A DNA stretch of 64,000 nt from Kitasatospora kifunensis. Lineage in GTDB: Bacteria > Actinomycetota > Actinomycetes > Streptomycetales > Streptomycetaceae. This document shows, in pieces, positions 50,015-60,300 of the stretch. A model generated the notes under the pieces. That model searched no databases. It was not told the origin of the DNA and was given only the letters and a program-made list of their open reading frames with translations. Position 1 is the first letter of the stretch. Every line of letters starts with the position of its first letter. A program made the position numbers and the translations under genes. The stretch lies in the NCBI RefSeq assembly GCF_014203855.1, contig NZ_JACHJV010000001.1, positions 5,766,001 to 5,830,000 on the forward strand. Reading direction: 5' to 3'.

Positions 50015-51397
50015 GTGAACAGCAGTGCCGTCGCCGGGCTGTGCCGGTTGAGGTTCCACGCACCGGGGACGGCCTTCGAACTCGCCGTCCCCGCCGACGT
50101 GCCGTTGGCCGACCTGTTGCCGGCCGTGCTCGGTCACGCCGGACCGGACCTGGCCGAGACCGGCCTGGAGCACGGCGGCTGGGTGCTCCAGCGGCTCGGC
50201 GAGGAACCGCTGGACGAGGAGCAGAGCGCCGAGGCGCTCAAACTGCACGACGGTGACGCGCTCTACCTGCGCCCGCGTCGTGAGAGCCTGCCGCCGGTGC
50301 ACTTCGACGACCTGGTGGACGGCGTCGCCACCGGCATGAACGAGCGCGGCGACAGCTGGCGGCCCGCGCTGACCCACCGGATGGCGCTCGCCCTGACCAT
50401 GCTGGCGCTGGCCGGCGGCTGGGTGCTGCTCGCGCTGCCGGGCGCCGCCGTGCCGCGTGAGGCGGTGGCCGCCGCCACGGCGCTGCTGCTCCTGCTCGGC
50501 GCCACCAGCGCCGCGCGGGCGATGGCCGACCCGGGCGCGGGCACCGCGCTGGGCGCCGCCGCCGTGCCGTTCCTGACGCTGGCCGCGCTGCTGCTGCCCA
50601 GTGGTCCCACCGGCGACGTGTTGCTCGGCGCCCGGGTACTGGCGGCGGCCTCGGGCGCGGCCGGCGCCTCGGTGCTGGCGCTGGCCGCGGTCGGCGGCTC
50701 CGCGCCGTTCTTCCTCGGCCTGGTGCTGCTCGCGGTCTTCGGAGTGCTGGCCGGCGCTCTGGTGCTGGCGGGGATGGCTCTCGACCAGCTGATGGCGGTC
50801 ATCGCGGTGGCCGCCGTGCTGATCGGCTCCTTCGTCCCGTCGCTGGCCTTCCGGCTCTCCGGCCTGCGGCTGCCGATGCTGCCGCGCAACGCCGACGAAC
50901 TGCAGGAGAACATCGAGCCGTTCCCGGCTCCCGCGGTCCTGCGCCGCAGCCTGGTCGCCGACGACTACCTGATGGCGTTGTACACGGCGATCAGCGCGGT
51001 CTGCGTGGTCAGCCTGAGTCTGCTCACCTTCACCCGCGGCTGGGCGGGGCCGGCCCAGGCGGGCGCGCTGAGCCTGCTGCTCCTGCTGCACGGCCGGGCG
51101 ATCGGCAGCATCCGGCAGCGGCTGAGCGTGCTGCTGCCGGGTGTGTACGGCGCTTCGCTGCTGATCGCGAAGCTGGCGGTGCAGCAGAGTGCCGGCGGAC
51201 GACTGCTGCTGCTGGGCGGGCTGCTGGCGCTGGGCGCCGCCCTGCTCGTGGTGGCGTGGACGGTGCCGGGGCGGCGGCTGCTGCCGTACTGGGGGCGGCT
51301 CGCGGACGTGCTGCACACGCTGAGCGCCGTCGCCCTGCTGCCGCTGGCGTTGCTGGCCTGCGGGGTCTACCACACGCTGCGGGCGATGAACGGCTGA
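50015..51397 (+). CDS. eccD: Type VII secretion membrane protein EccD
   Basis: 460 residues from GTG at 50015, six bases after GGGAG; GTG at 49997 lacks this. Residues 1-85 form the YukD-like ubiquitin fold (LCRLRFHAPGTAFELAVPADVPLADLLPAVL, GDALYLRPR). Then about 11 membrane helices from residue 125 to the end. EccD lines the membrane pore region with EccB, EccC and EccE. First gene of the rightward T7SS operon; 53 bases to eccB. Confidence 0.93.
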   Translation: MNSSAVAGLCRLRFHAPGTAFELAVPADVPLADLLPAVLGHAGPDLAETGLEHGGWVLQRLGEEPLDEEQSAEALKLHDGDALYLRPRRESLPPVHFDDLVDGVATGMNERGDSWRPALTHRMALALTMLALAGGWVLLALPGAAVPREAVAAATALLLLLGATSAARAMADPGAGTALGAAAVPFLTLAALLLPSGPTGDVLLGARVLAAASGAAGASVLALAAVGGSAPFFLGLVLLAVFGVLAGALVLAGMALDQLMAVIAVAAVLIGSFVPSLAFRLSGLRLPMLPRNADELQENIEPFPAPAVLRRSLVADDYLMALYTAISAVCVVSLSLLTFTRGWAGPAQAGALSLLLLLHGRAIGSIRQRLSVLLPGVYGASLLIAKLAVQQSAGGRLLLLGGLLALGAALLVVAWTVPGRRLLPYWGRLADVLHTLSAVALLPLALLACGVYHTLRAMNG

Positions 51398-51450
51398 AGT
51401 TGTGTCCGCTGGTTGAGCGTTGAGCAGGGCCGAACCCGAGGAGAAGCAGG

Positions 51451-52902
51451 ATGCAGTCCCGACGCGACCAGGTGCAGGCTCACCTGTTCGTGATGAGCAG
51501 GCTCGCCTCCGGCATGCTGCGGGCCGAGCCCGACGCGCCGGACACCCCCACCGGACGCACCACCCGCGGCGCCCTCACCGGCCTCGCGCTGGGCGTGGTG
51601 ATCGCGCTGGTGGTGACCGTCTACGGGGTGATGAAGCCCGGCGGAAACACCACCTGGCAGAAGCCCGGCACACTGGTGATGGTCGAGGAGAGCGGTGCGC
51701 GCTACCTCTACCTGGGCGGGGTGCTGCACCCGGTGCTCAACCAGGCCAGCGCCAAGCTGCTGGCCGGTGACCAGATGGCGCTCCAGCAGGTGAGCGAGAG
51801 CTCGCTGAGCGGCGTCCAGCGCGGTGCCCCGGTGGGCCTGGTCGGGGCGCCGGACGCGCTGCCGACGGCGGCCGAGCTGACGCCGGGTGCCTGGCTGGCC
51901 TGTGGCATCCAGCAGCCCGCCGCCAACCCCGCGAGCGGCAGCAAGCCCCAGCTGGCGCTCAGCGTCGCCCCGGCGCAGCAGGGCACCGCCTTGACGGCAG
52001 GTCAGGGTGCGCTGGTCAGCGCCCCGGACGGCAACGACTACCTGCTCTGGCAGGGCCGCCGGCTGCGGGTCGATCAGCAGCACAGTGCGCTGCAGGCACT
52101 CGGCTACCCGACCGCCACGCCGTTCCCGGTCACCGCCGCGATGCTCGGCACGCTGCCGGCCGGCCCCGACCTGACCTCGCCCGACATCCCCGGGCGCGGC
52201 AGCCCGGGACCGACGCTGTCGGGCCGGCCCACCAAGGTCGGCCAGCTCTTCACCGACCCGACCGGCGGCCACTACGTGCTGACCTCGGCAGGCCTGGTGC
52301 CGCTCACCGTGCTCCAGTACGACCTGCTGCTCGGCGACCCGCGCACCGAGAAGGACGCCTACGGAGGCACGGCCAGCGCCCCCGCGCTGATCGGCTCCGC
52401 GGACCTGGCGGCGCACACGGCCGGCGGTGCGGGCCTGCCGGGCGGCCTGCCCGCCGAGCCGCCCGCGCTGGTCGACCCGGGCCAGAACCAGGCGATCTGC
52501 TCGGACCTGCACCCGAGCACCGACGGCAACCCGGTCACCTCCGTCGCCGTACTGGACGCCGGCACGCTCGGCGGCCAGGCGCCGGACAGCGAGCCCGGCG
52601 TGGCGCCCGGCTGCGCGGCCGCCGACAAGGTCGCGGTGCGGCCCGGTGCGGGTGCGCTGGTCCGCGCGCTGTCGGGGTCGGGGGCCGGGACGAGTGCGTA
52701 CCTGGTGGCGGACAACGGCGTGAAGTACCCGCTGCCCTCGGCCGCCGCGGTCAAGCAGCTGGGGTACTCGGGTGCGCCGACCCAGGCGGTACCGCAGGCG
52801 CTGCTGGCGCTGCTGCCCAGCGGGCCGAGCCTGGATCCGGCGGCGTTGTCGGGCGGCGGCGTGGTCGTGCCGCCGGATGCCAAGGGCGCCTGCGGGAGTT
52901 GA
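51451..52902 (+). CDS. eccB: Type VII secretion protein EccB
   Basis: 483 residues. The start MQSRRDQVQAHLFVMSRLASGMLRAEPD and single membrane helix (LTGLALGVVIALVVTVYGVM, about 44-63) are diagnostic for EccB, followed by a large extracytoplasmic repeat domain (PGTLVMVEESGARYLYLGGVLHPVLNQASAKLL). Cys residues (CGIQQP, CSDLHP, GCAAAD, CGS) can form the usual disulfides. GAGGAGAAGCAGG precedes the ATG. Confidence 0.95.
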   Translation: MQSRRDQVQAHLFVMSRLASGMLRAEPDAPDTPTGRTTRGALTGLALGVVIALVVTVYGVMKPGGNTTWQKPGTLVMVEESGARYLYLGGVLHPVLNQASAKLLAGDQMALQQVSESSLSGVQRGAPVGLVGAPDALPTAAELTPGAWLACGIQQPAANPASGSKPQLALSVAPAQQGTALTAGQGALVSAPDGNDYLLWQGRRLRVDQQHSALQALGYPTATPFPVTAAMLGTLPAGPDLTSPDIPGRGSPGPTLSGRPTKVGQLFTDPTGGHYVLTSAGLVPLTVLQYDLLLGDPRTEKDAYGGTASAPALIGSADLAAHTAGGAGLPGGLPAEPPALVDPGQNQAICSDLHPSTDGNPVTSVAVLDAGTLGGQAPDSEPGVAPGCAAADKVAVRPGAGALVRALSGSGAGTSAYLVADNGVKYPLPSAAAVKQLGYSGAPTQAVPQALLALLPSGPSLDPAALSGGGVVVPPDAKGACGS

Positions 52903-53012
52903 GGACAGCTGCCTGCTGGCTGAACCGGCTTTCAGCAGAAGGCCGTTGAACGAGATGACGCGAACCCGGACCCGGCGTAGGGCGGTCCGGCGCGGTGACG
53001 AATGGAGTGACG

Positions 53013-53348
53013 ATGTCCGTAGTGTCCCAGAGTGATGCCGGTGTCCAGGCGATCATGAACTCGCTGGAGAACCACCTCTCCAGCATGAACGGCTCGCGGC
53101 AGACGGTCGAGACGAAGAAGGACGACATCGCGGCGCACTACCAGTCCAGCGCCAGCTCGGCCTTCCAGAGCAAGATGGACGACTGGATGACGCAGTACCA
53201 GTCGGTGATGAGCGCCTTCACCAGGCTGCAGGAGGCCACCGGCTCCGCCTACAAGACGTACAACGAGGGCGAGGAGCACAACCGCGGTCTCGCCGGCGGT
53301 TTCGGCGGCTCCGGGGGCGAGGTCTACAACGTCCTCGGCGGCAACTGA
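53013..53348 (+). CDS. WXG100 family protein, EsxB-like
   Basis: 111 residues from ATG at 53013, five bases after GGAG. Two helices joined by a turn: SVVSQSDAGVQAIMNSLENHLSSM and AFQSKMDDWMTQYQSVMSAFTRLQ. The usual W-x-G turn is replaced by HYQSSASSAF. A C-terminal tail (GGFGGSGGEVYNVLGGN) extends beyond the helices and may carry the secretion signal. Likely secreted as a heterodimer with the next protein through EccC. Confidence 0.85.
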   Translation: MSVVSQSDAGVQAIMNSLENHLSSMNGSRQTVETKKDDIAAHYQSSASSAFQSKMDDWMTQYQSVMSAFTRLQEATGSAYKTYNEGEEHNRGLAGGFGGSGGEVYNVLGGN

Positions 53349-53431
53349 CCGAGCGCTCGGCTCGCGAACCTTCGGCAAGAGAGACCCGGCGCCGCCCGGT
53401 GCCGGGATCCCACAAGAGAAACGGATCACCC

Positions 53432-53722
53432 GTGGCAGACATCAGCATGTCGCTCCAGCAGCTCGTCAGTGACAGCGAGGACCTCCAGACCGCGGCCAAC
53501 GGCATGGACAGCGCGCTGGACGACCTGAACCAGCAGGTGACGGCCTTCCTGCAGACGTACCACGGCCAGGCGGCCGCGGCCTTCCTGGAGTTCTCCAACG
53601 TGCTGCACTCCAGCTCGGCGGCCATGTCCGCGGACATGAAGCAGGCCTCGAGGATCCTCGCGGAGATGATCGAGACCATGGAGCAGAGCGACAACAAGGC
53701 TGCCGGCGGCTTCCAGCAGTGA
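53432..53722 (+). CDS. WXG100 family protein, EsxA-like
   Basis: 96 residues from GTG at 53432. ISMSLQQLVSDSEDLQTAANGMDSALDDLNQQVTAFL and FLEFSNVLHSSSAAMSADMKQASRILAEMIETME are the two helices, with YHGQAAAAF as turn (Y-x-G instead of W-x-G). The length is that of classical ESAT-6. Pairs with the upstream gene. Confidence 0.88.
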   Translation: MADISMSLQQLVSDSEDLQTAANGMDSALDDLNQQVTAFLQTYHGQAAAAFLEFSNVLHSSSAAMSADMKQASRILAEMIETMEQSDNKAAGGFQQ

Positions 53723-53750
53723 CCGGCGGACCGGAGCGAAAGGAGGTGGT

Positions 53751-54182
53751 GTGACGGTGGGCGACACCATCAAGATCACGGACGATTCCGTCAAGGACTT
53801 CGTGGCCAAGCTTCAGGTGTTCATCGACGAACCGACGAACAGTGCTGCCCTGAAGCAACTGCGTGCGTGGGTACCGGCGGGCCAGACCGGCCCGTCGACC
53901 ACCGAGTACAACCCCGGGGCCGCCTACACGAGCATCCTGCCCGGCAATACGTCTGCCTTCCCGGCCGCCAACACTGTGGCCGGGGCGTTCTTCACGTACC
54001 TGAGTCAGGTCAAGGGCGCGATCGACGGCTTGCAGACAACGGTGGGCAACCTCCAGTCAGATCTGCAGAACGCTTCGCTCGCGCTGAACAACGGTAACGA
54101 CGACGCGATCACCCAGGCGCAGATGCTGCAGCTGCTCAACGACGTGCTGAACGGCGGCGGGACCACCACCCCCCCCAAATAG
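53751..54182 (+). CDS. T7SS-locus protein of 143 residues, unknown
   Basis: GTG at 53751 directly after AGGAGGTGGT. Alternating helices (DDSVKDFVAKLQVFIDE; AGAFFTYLSQVKGAIDGLQTTVGNLQSDLQNASLAL) and a central Pro/Gly/Tyr loop. It ends GGGTTTPPK. No signal or membrane segment. Size and helix pattern suggest a WXG-like substrate or chaperone of the secretion system, but I do not recognise the family. Confidence 0.7.
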   Translation: MTVGDTIKITDDSVKDFVAKLQVFIDEPTNSAALKQLRAWVPAGQTGPSTTEYNPGAAYTSILPGNTSAFPAANTVAGAFFTYLSQVKGAIDGLQTTVGNLQSDLQNASLALNNGNDDAITQAQMLQLLNDVLNGGGTTTPPK

Positions 54183-54317
54183 GTGGCGAGAACTGCGCCT
54201 TGCCGGCCTTCGGTTGGACCTCAGGCTCGGGCTGGACCGGTATCGCAGTCGGCCGGTCCGGTTCGGCCAACCACCATCATTCCCCTGGACCAGAGCTAAT
54301 TGGGAGCGGATTAACCG

Positions 54318-56468
54318 ATGTCTTGGGAGACCGCGCTGGCGTCCTTCGCATCTAAGACCCCGACGGACACCACGAAGATCACCAAGCCGACCGACGTGGC
54401 TGGCACGTCCTCGTCGTGGGTCGCCAGCTGCAAGGCCTTTTCGCAGGACCCTTACACCGCGGTATCGGGCTATGACTTCTGGGCCCAGTGGAGTTTCACC
54501 GACGACAACAAGCCGGCGGACAACAGGAACGTCGTGGTCGGCGTGCTCGGCGACTGGTCCCAGTGGGGTGATGGCAGCAACGGCAGCACCATGAGCCCGC
54601 TCGGCTCGTTCTACCGCGACCCGCAACACATCCTCTCGCCGCTCATCTGGAACCCCGGTGCGAACGGCACCACGAGCGCGTCCAGCTTCATCGCGGCGTC
54701 GGACGTGGTGGTGGGTGTCGACAGCTGGATCAGCGACTGGCTGCCACGGATGCAGGCCTGGGCCGACAGCATCGGTGGCTCGGACAGCGATATGCAGGGC
54801 AGCGCTGCCTGGGAGTTGAAGCGGGCCCTCATGGGGTGCCGAGGAGAACTCGTTCAACTCCAGACCTCCATGAACAAGACCAAGGTCTTCGCGGAGCTCA
54901 CGGGCACGAACGGCAATCTGACCAGCGCCATCAACAAGCTGTGGCAGCTGTACCAAACGTGGCTCGGCAACACCGCTGACGAGTCCATCGGAAGTTTCTG
55001 GACCGCCAAGACCCTGCTGGGCGACATGTCGCAGGCCCAGCCCACGTCCAGGTCGCTGGCCTGGCCGGCCGCCTGCATGTACGAGGCCTTCGTCGAGATG
55101 ATGCAGGGCGTCACCTGCAGCTACCAGGAGAGCAACAGCTCCTACACCTTCGCGGGCACCTCGCCGCTGCCCAGTGACGCCAGCTTCGCGGACACACTGT
55201 CCGCCAAGGCGAAGCAGAAGTGGCTGGACAACGTCACGGCCGTCCTGAGCACCCCGGCCGACGCCATCATGAGCCAGCTGACCACGCAGTACGGGGATCT
55301 GGTTCCTCCGACCATCCGGGTCAAATGGGTCGCACCGTTCGAGGCGCCTCCCAGCACCACCGGCCCCGGCACTGACGGCCCCGGCAGCACCGGACCCGGT
55401 GGTGACGGCGGTGGTGCGGGTGGCGGCGGTGGCGGCACCGGTGGCAAGGATGGGCCGGGCGGTAACGGCCCCAAGGTCGACCTCGGCCCCGGCGGCATCG
55501 GCGGCGGCGGGTCGGGCGGTGGCATCGGCGGCGGTGGTAAGGGCGGCGGCCTCGGCGGTGGCGGCAAGGGTGGCGGCGGCCCGATCGGTCTCGGTGGCGG
55601 TGGCATCGGCGGCGGTGGTGGCCTCGGCGGTGGTGGCAAGGGCGGCGGCGGCATCGGCGGCGGCCCGATCGGTCTCGGCGGTGGCGGCATCGGCGGCGGC
55701 CTCGGTGGCGGTGGCACCGGCGGTGGTCTGTTCGGTGGCAACGCCAAGGTTCCGGCCGGCTCGACGGTCAACCCCGATGGCACGGTGACCATCCCCGGTG
55801 GCACGCTCCTGCGTGACCAGTACGGGAACCTGGTGAAGGTCCCCAAGGGCGGCAGCATCGGCAAGGACGGCAGCATCCTGGACCCGAGCGGCAAGCAGGT
55901 CTCCAACGAGGAGCAGCTGCTGGCCGACGAGGAGAACTCCCTCTCCTCGCCGGGTGGCACAGGGCGGATCGGCCCGGGGGAGAGCTTCACCGGCGAGGGC
56001 GAGGACTTCGGTGGCGGCGGTCTCGGCGGCCTTGGCAGTATCGGCAGCACCGGGTCCAAGTCGCTCAGTGGCCTCGGCAAGGGCTTGCTCGGTGAGGGCG
56101 AGGCCGCCCCGCAGCCGCGGCTGACCGTCGGTGGCCCGGCGGGTCCGGCCAGCGGGTTCGGGATCGGCGGCCGGATGGCCAAGGGCGGGGCCCCGCTGAC
56201 GCCCGAGGAGGAGATGGCCGCCAAGGAGTCGGGGGCGCTGGCCGGCGAGGAGGTCGCGGCCAACTCCGCCGAGGAAGCCCAGATGATGGGCCGCTCCATG
56301 TCCACCACCGGTGGTGGCGGCGCGCCCATGATGCCGCCGCCGGGCGGTGCCGGCGCCGGGGCCGGCGGCCAGGGCGAGAAGGAACGCCAGCGCACCACCT
56401 GGCTGTCGGAGGACGAGGAGGTCTGGGGCACCGAGAGCAGTGCGGTCAGCGGCGTCATCGGCCGCTGA
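54318..56468 (+). CDS. T7SS-linked protein with helical N-terminus and Gly-rich core
   Basis: 716 residues. Residues 1-345 are ordered and helical with many Trp (SWVASCKAF, WSFTDDNKPADNRNVVVGVLGDWSQWGDG, KLWQLYQTWLGN). About residues 350-475 are a Gly-rich repeat (GGGGKGGG, GGGPIGLGGGGIGGG) able to form a flexible or fibre-like stretch. Then a beta-like unit (VNPDGTVTIPGGTLLRDQYGNLVKVPKGG) and a conserved-looking end, TTWLSEDEEVWGTESSAVSGVIGR. That end recurs in large T7SS proteins of streptomycetes as I know them. Probably a secreted substrate; function unknown. Confidence 0.75.
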   Translation: MSWETALASFASKTPTDTTKITKPTDVAGTSSSWVASCKAFSQDPYTAVSGYDFWAQWSFTDDNKPADNRNVVVGVLGDWSQWGDGSNGSTMSPLGSFYRDPQHILSPLIWNPGANGTTSASSFIAASDVVVGVDSWISDWLPRMQAWADSIGGSDSDMQGSAAWELKRALMGCRGELVQLQTSMNKTKVFAELTGTNGNLTSAINKLWQLYQTWLGNTADESIGSFWTAKTLLGDMSQAQPTSRSLAWPAACMYEAFVEMMQGVTCSYQESNSSYTFAGTSPLPSDASFADTLSAKAKQKWLDNVTAVLSTPADAIMSQLTTQYGDLVPPTIRVKWVAPFEAPPSTTGPGTDGPGSTGPGGDGGGAGGGGGGTGGKDGPGGNGPKVDLGPGGIGGGGSGGGIGGGGKGGGLGGGGKGGGGPIGLGGGGIGGGGGLGGGGKGGGGIGGGPIGLGGGGIGGGLGGGGTGGGLFGGNAKVPAGSTVNPDGTVTIPGGTLLRDQYGNLVKVPKGGSIGKDGSILDPSGKQVSNEEQLLADEENSLSSPGGTGRIGPGESFTGEGEDFGGGGLGGLGSIGSTGSKSLSGLGKGLLGEGEAAPQPRLTVGGPAGPASGFGIGGRMAKGGAPLTPEEEMAAKESGALAGEEVAANSAEEAQMMGRSMSTTGGGGAPMMPPPGGAGAGAGGQGEKERQRTTWLSEDEEVWGTESSAVSGVIGR

Positions 56469-56578
56469 ACGGTACCCGGCGCCGCAGCCGTAGGTACCGA
56501 TGACGAGCTGTGCGCCGACGCGCACCGGACCCGGCGTTTCCCGGGGCCGGTGCGCGTCGCCGAATCGAGAGGTGTCAG

Positions 56579-57022
56579 ATGGCGGTTTCCCCGTTCGCGG
56601 AGCAGATCGAGCAGACCATGGCCACCCTGCGCGAGCAGCAGGCCAAGATCGCCGAGACCACCAAGGAGCTGCAGGCGAGCACCGCCTCGGTCACCTCCAA
56701 GGACCGGATGATCACCGCCGTGGTCGGCGCGCAGGGCCAGGTCGTCTCCCTCACCTTCCACACCACCGGCTACCGCTCGATGGCCCCGGCCGAGCTGTCG
56801 AAGGCGCTCACCGACGTGCTCAACGAAGCTCGCGCGGACATGGGCGCGAAGGTCATGGAGTCGATGCGCTCCTTCGAGGGACTGGGCGAGATGCTGCGGA
56901 ACTCGATGACCGGCGGCACGGAGCTCGACGAACTGCTCGCTCCGCTCCAGGCGATGCGCCCCAGCGCCAAGCGGGACGAGGCCAGGTACCAGGCCAAGCG
57001 GCAGGAGGAGTTCCGTGGCTAG
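56579..57022 (+). CDS. YbaB/EbfC-like protein in the T7SS locus
   Basis: 147 residues from ATG at 56579 after GAGAGG. FAEQIEQTMATLREQQAKIAETTKELQAS, then SKDRMITAVVGAQGQVVSLTFHTTGYRSM and ALTDVLNEARADM, is the helix-sheet-helix fold of YbaB/EbfC. Genuine nucleoid proteins of this fold are encoded near dnaX/recR; copies in T7SS loci (EspB/EspL-like company) are thought to be chaperones. It overlaps the next gene by 8 bases. Confidence 0.8.
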   Translation: MAVSPFAEQIEQTMATLREQQAKIAETTKELQASTASVTSKDRMITAVVGAQGQVVSLTFHTTGYRSMAPAELSKALTDVLNEARADMGAKVMESMRSFEGLGEMLRNSMTGGTELDELLAPLQAMRPSAKRDEARYQAKRQEEFRG

Positions 57023-57329
57023 CGGCCAGTTCAAGGCGCTCACCGACCTGAAGTCCGCTTTCGGAAAGCTCGGCGACGACTCGTCCGCGCTGCTCGACGC
57101 GATGCGGGTCAAGGTCGACGAGATCAACAAGTTCAACAAGGACTCCGCCGGCACCGACGACATCGGCAAGCAGTACCACCAGACCGTCGACCAGCCGACC
57201 AAGGATCTCACCGACCTGCTCGGGCAGGTCCGCGACGCGTTCGACAACGCCGGCAAGAACGGCCAGGACGCCAGTGACCTCTTCAACAGCACCGACCAGG
57301 ACCTGACGAATCACGTCAACGGGTCCTGA
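57015..57329 (+). CDS. WXG100-like helical protein of 104 residues
   Basis: GTG at 57015, eight bases inside the previous gene, after AGGAGG-like GGCAGGAGG. Two amphipathic helices (FKALTDLKSAFGKLGDDSSALLDAMRVKVDEINKFN and PTKDLTDLLGQVRDAFDNAGKNGQDASDLF) with no W-x-G. Coupled to the YbaB-like gene and 39 bases before the giant ORF, so it is a likely partner of the giant protein's N-terminal WXG-like domain. Confidence 0.75.
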   Translation: MASGQFKALTDLKSAFGKLGDDSSALLDAMRVKVDEINKFNKDSAGTDDIGKQYHQTVDQPTKDLTDLLGQVRDAFDNAGKNGQDASDLFNSTDQDLTNHVNGS

Positions 57330-57368
57330 TCAGCCGCGATCTGACGCTATCCCAGGAGAGTTTCCCGC

Positions 57369-60300
57369 ATGTCGATTATGATCCCGGACGGGCTGGCCAA
57401 GCTCTTCTCGGGCCTGACCGGCATGCAGTGGCCGCAGGCGGACGAGGACAAGCTGCGCATCGCGGGCGACGACTACCTGATCGTCGCCAATGACATGCCG
57501 CAGCTCGAGGACTACATCAGCCAGCTGATCACGGCCTGCCAGAATCAGTTCGAGGGCCAGGCCGCCGACGCGTTCGTGCAGACCATGCAGCAGCTGACCG
57601 GAGCGGACTCCGGCGGCACCGACTACCTCGGCCAGGCAGGCCAGCAGGCCAAGGAACTCGCCAAGACCGCGCACGACACGGCCAACCAGGTCGAGTACGC
57701 GAAGTGGATGACGATCGCCCAGCTGGTCCAGCTGGCCGCCGAGATCGCCTGGGCGATCGCCTGGGCGCCGTTCACCGGCGGTGCCTCGCTGGGCGAGATC
57801 GTGGCCGCGAAGCTGATCGCGGAAGGGATCATCCGCAAGATCTTCGCCTGGCTGCTCGACCGGATCCTGATCCACACCTTCACGAGCATCGTGGGCGGCC
57901 TGGGCCTGGACGCGATCATCCAGCTGGTGCAGATCGCCGAGGGGCACAAGAGCTGGAGCGACTGGGACACCAAGTCCACGCTGCAGGCACTGGAGTTCGG
58001 CGCGCTCAACGGCCTCATCGGCGGGCCGCTCGACCTGCTCGGCGGCGCGCTGGGCAAGCTCTTCAAGAACACGATCGGCAAGAGCCTGGGCAAGGCCGGC
58101 GGCAAGGCGCTCGGCGACGCGTTCAAGAACGTGTCGAACGGGCTGGCCAAGGACAGCCTCTCGCTGCTCGGCAAGGACGGGCTCAAGACCCTTGGGAAGG
58201 GCGGCCTTTCGACCCTGGAGAAGGACGGCCTCAAGACCCTGGGCAAGGATGGGACCAAGACCGTCTCGAACGACGGCCTCAAGACCGTGGAGAAGGGTGC
58301 GGCCGGCGACCTCGGCCGCACGGTCGGCAAGGACGCGACGCGTACCGCGGAGGAGACGGCGGAGAAGACCGCCGAGCAGACCGCCGAGCGGACGGCTGCG
58401 GAGACGGCGGAGCGGACGGCGGCGGAGGCCGCCGCGGCTGCTGAGAAGGCCGCCGCCGAGAAGGCTGCTGAGAAGGCCGCCGAGTCGGTCGCCAAGGTGC
58501 TCCCCGAAGGCCTGGCGCACGCGGCCAAGGGCAGCGGAGCCTGGCTGGGCAAGGCGGCCGCCGAGGCCTTCGGCAACGACCTGGCCAAGACGATGGGCCG
58601 GTTCTCCCACGAGATCAGCACCGGGTTCCAGGGCGGGCTGCGCGAGCTGGCCAAGGACACCCAGGCCCGCTTCCAGAAGGAGATGGGTGAGGTCTTCCAG
58701 AAGCACCTCACCGGCATTCTCGACAAGGGCGAGGCCCGGCAGCTCGGCAAGGACTTCGGCAAGGTGCTGGCCACCACCGGTGGTCGCGGCGCCAAGGAGC
58801 ACGCGCTCCTGCAGAGCGGGATGAAGGAGGTCCTCGGCGGCTCGATGCACGGCGGCGCGGTCGACGCGCTGGTCAAGCAGGTGCCCGGCCTGCTCGACAA
58901 GATGGGCGGCGACACCGTCCTCTTCAAGTTGGGCTCCGCACTCGGCGACTACCTGAAGAGCGGGGTGAACAACAGCCTGACCGAGGGCTTCTACAACCTG
59001 ACCTTCGGCGAGGACCACACCTTCTCGCTCACCTGGCAGACCTTCGTGTCGGGCATCGGCATGGGCTTCCTCGGGCACGTGGGGCACCTGGGGACCCACT
59101 CGATCACCGAGAAGTACAAGAAGTGGGCGACCGACTACCTGACCGACCCGAAGCGGGCGGACCCCAACGGCGGTAAGTACTACGGCCCGCTGCACCCGCT
59201 CACCCTGCTCTCGGTGCTGGGCAACCTGAGCGGGCACCCGGCGCCGTTCCCGGTGCCGCGGCCCACCCGCGAGCCGGGGGAGGGGGCCGAGACGCCGGGG
59301 CGTGGGCTGCCGCCGAAGGCCGGCAGCACGCGGACCACCGGTGGCGACGAGTCGGGTCCCAAGTCGGGCTCCAAGTCCGGCTCCGGGACGGAGGCCGAGG
59401 GCGTGGCGAAGCCCGCGCCGATGAAGACGACTGGCGGTGAGGAGACGCCGCCGGCCAAGTCCTCCGGCTCGTCGCAGTCGTCGCACTCGTCCGGCGAGGA
59501 GCCGGTGGAGGCGCCGCAGAAGCGGTCGACGGTTTCGCCCGGGGGCGAGCAGGAGCAGCACGAGCAGACCGAGACGCCGCCGGCCGCCGAGCCGAAGACG
59601 GCCACCACCGGGAGCGAGATCCCCGCCCCGGCGCGGCCGCGGATGACCTCGTCCGAGCCGCCTGCGCCCACTCCCGCGCCCTCATCGGCGCACTCGTCCA
59701 CGCACCACGAGCAGGGCCCGGAGCCCAAGCCGTCGGAGCCGCCGAAGTCGTCGGAGCAGCCGAAGGCGTCCGAGCAGCCCACGGCGTCGGAGCAGCCCAA
59801 GGTCCCGGCGCCGCCCAAGTCGTCCGAGCAGCACCGGACTTCGGCGGACGTCGAGCAGCCGAAGTCGTCCGAGCCGCTGCCGAAGCCCGACGGGCCCCAG
59901 CACCCCGACCCGCCTCAGGCACCGACCGGGCACAGCCAGACGGTGGCGCCCGAGCAGACCGGCCGGCCCCACCAGACGGATCAGGGCAACCGGACGGATC
60001 AGTCCGGGCACACGGACCCGCTGCAGCACCAGGGCTCGGTGCCGCCGGTGCCCGGGGCCCACGAGCAGCACGACCCGCAGCAGCAGTCGGCCCCGCACCA
60101 GCAGCACGATCCGCAGCCCGAGCCCACTCGCACGTACCACTACACCCCCGCGCCCGAGTACACCAAGGAGCTGCGGGAGGCCGAGCGCAACGATCGCACC
60201 GAGCAGTGGCAGCAGGTTCAGCGTGACCTGCAGGACACCTACGACGCCAAGCTCCACGAGGCACTCAAGAACCCGTCGCCGAGCCCCGAGGGCGGCGAGC

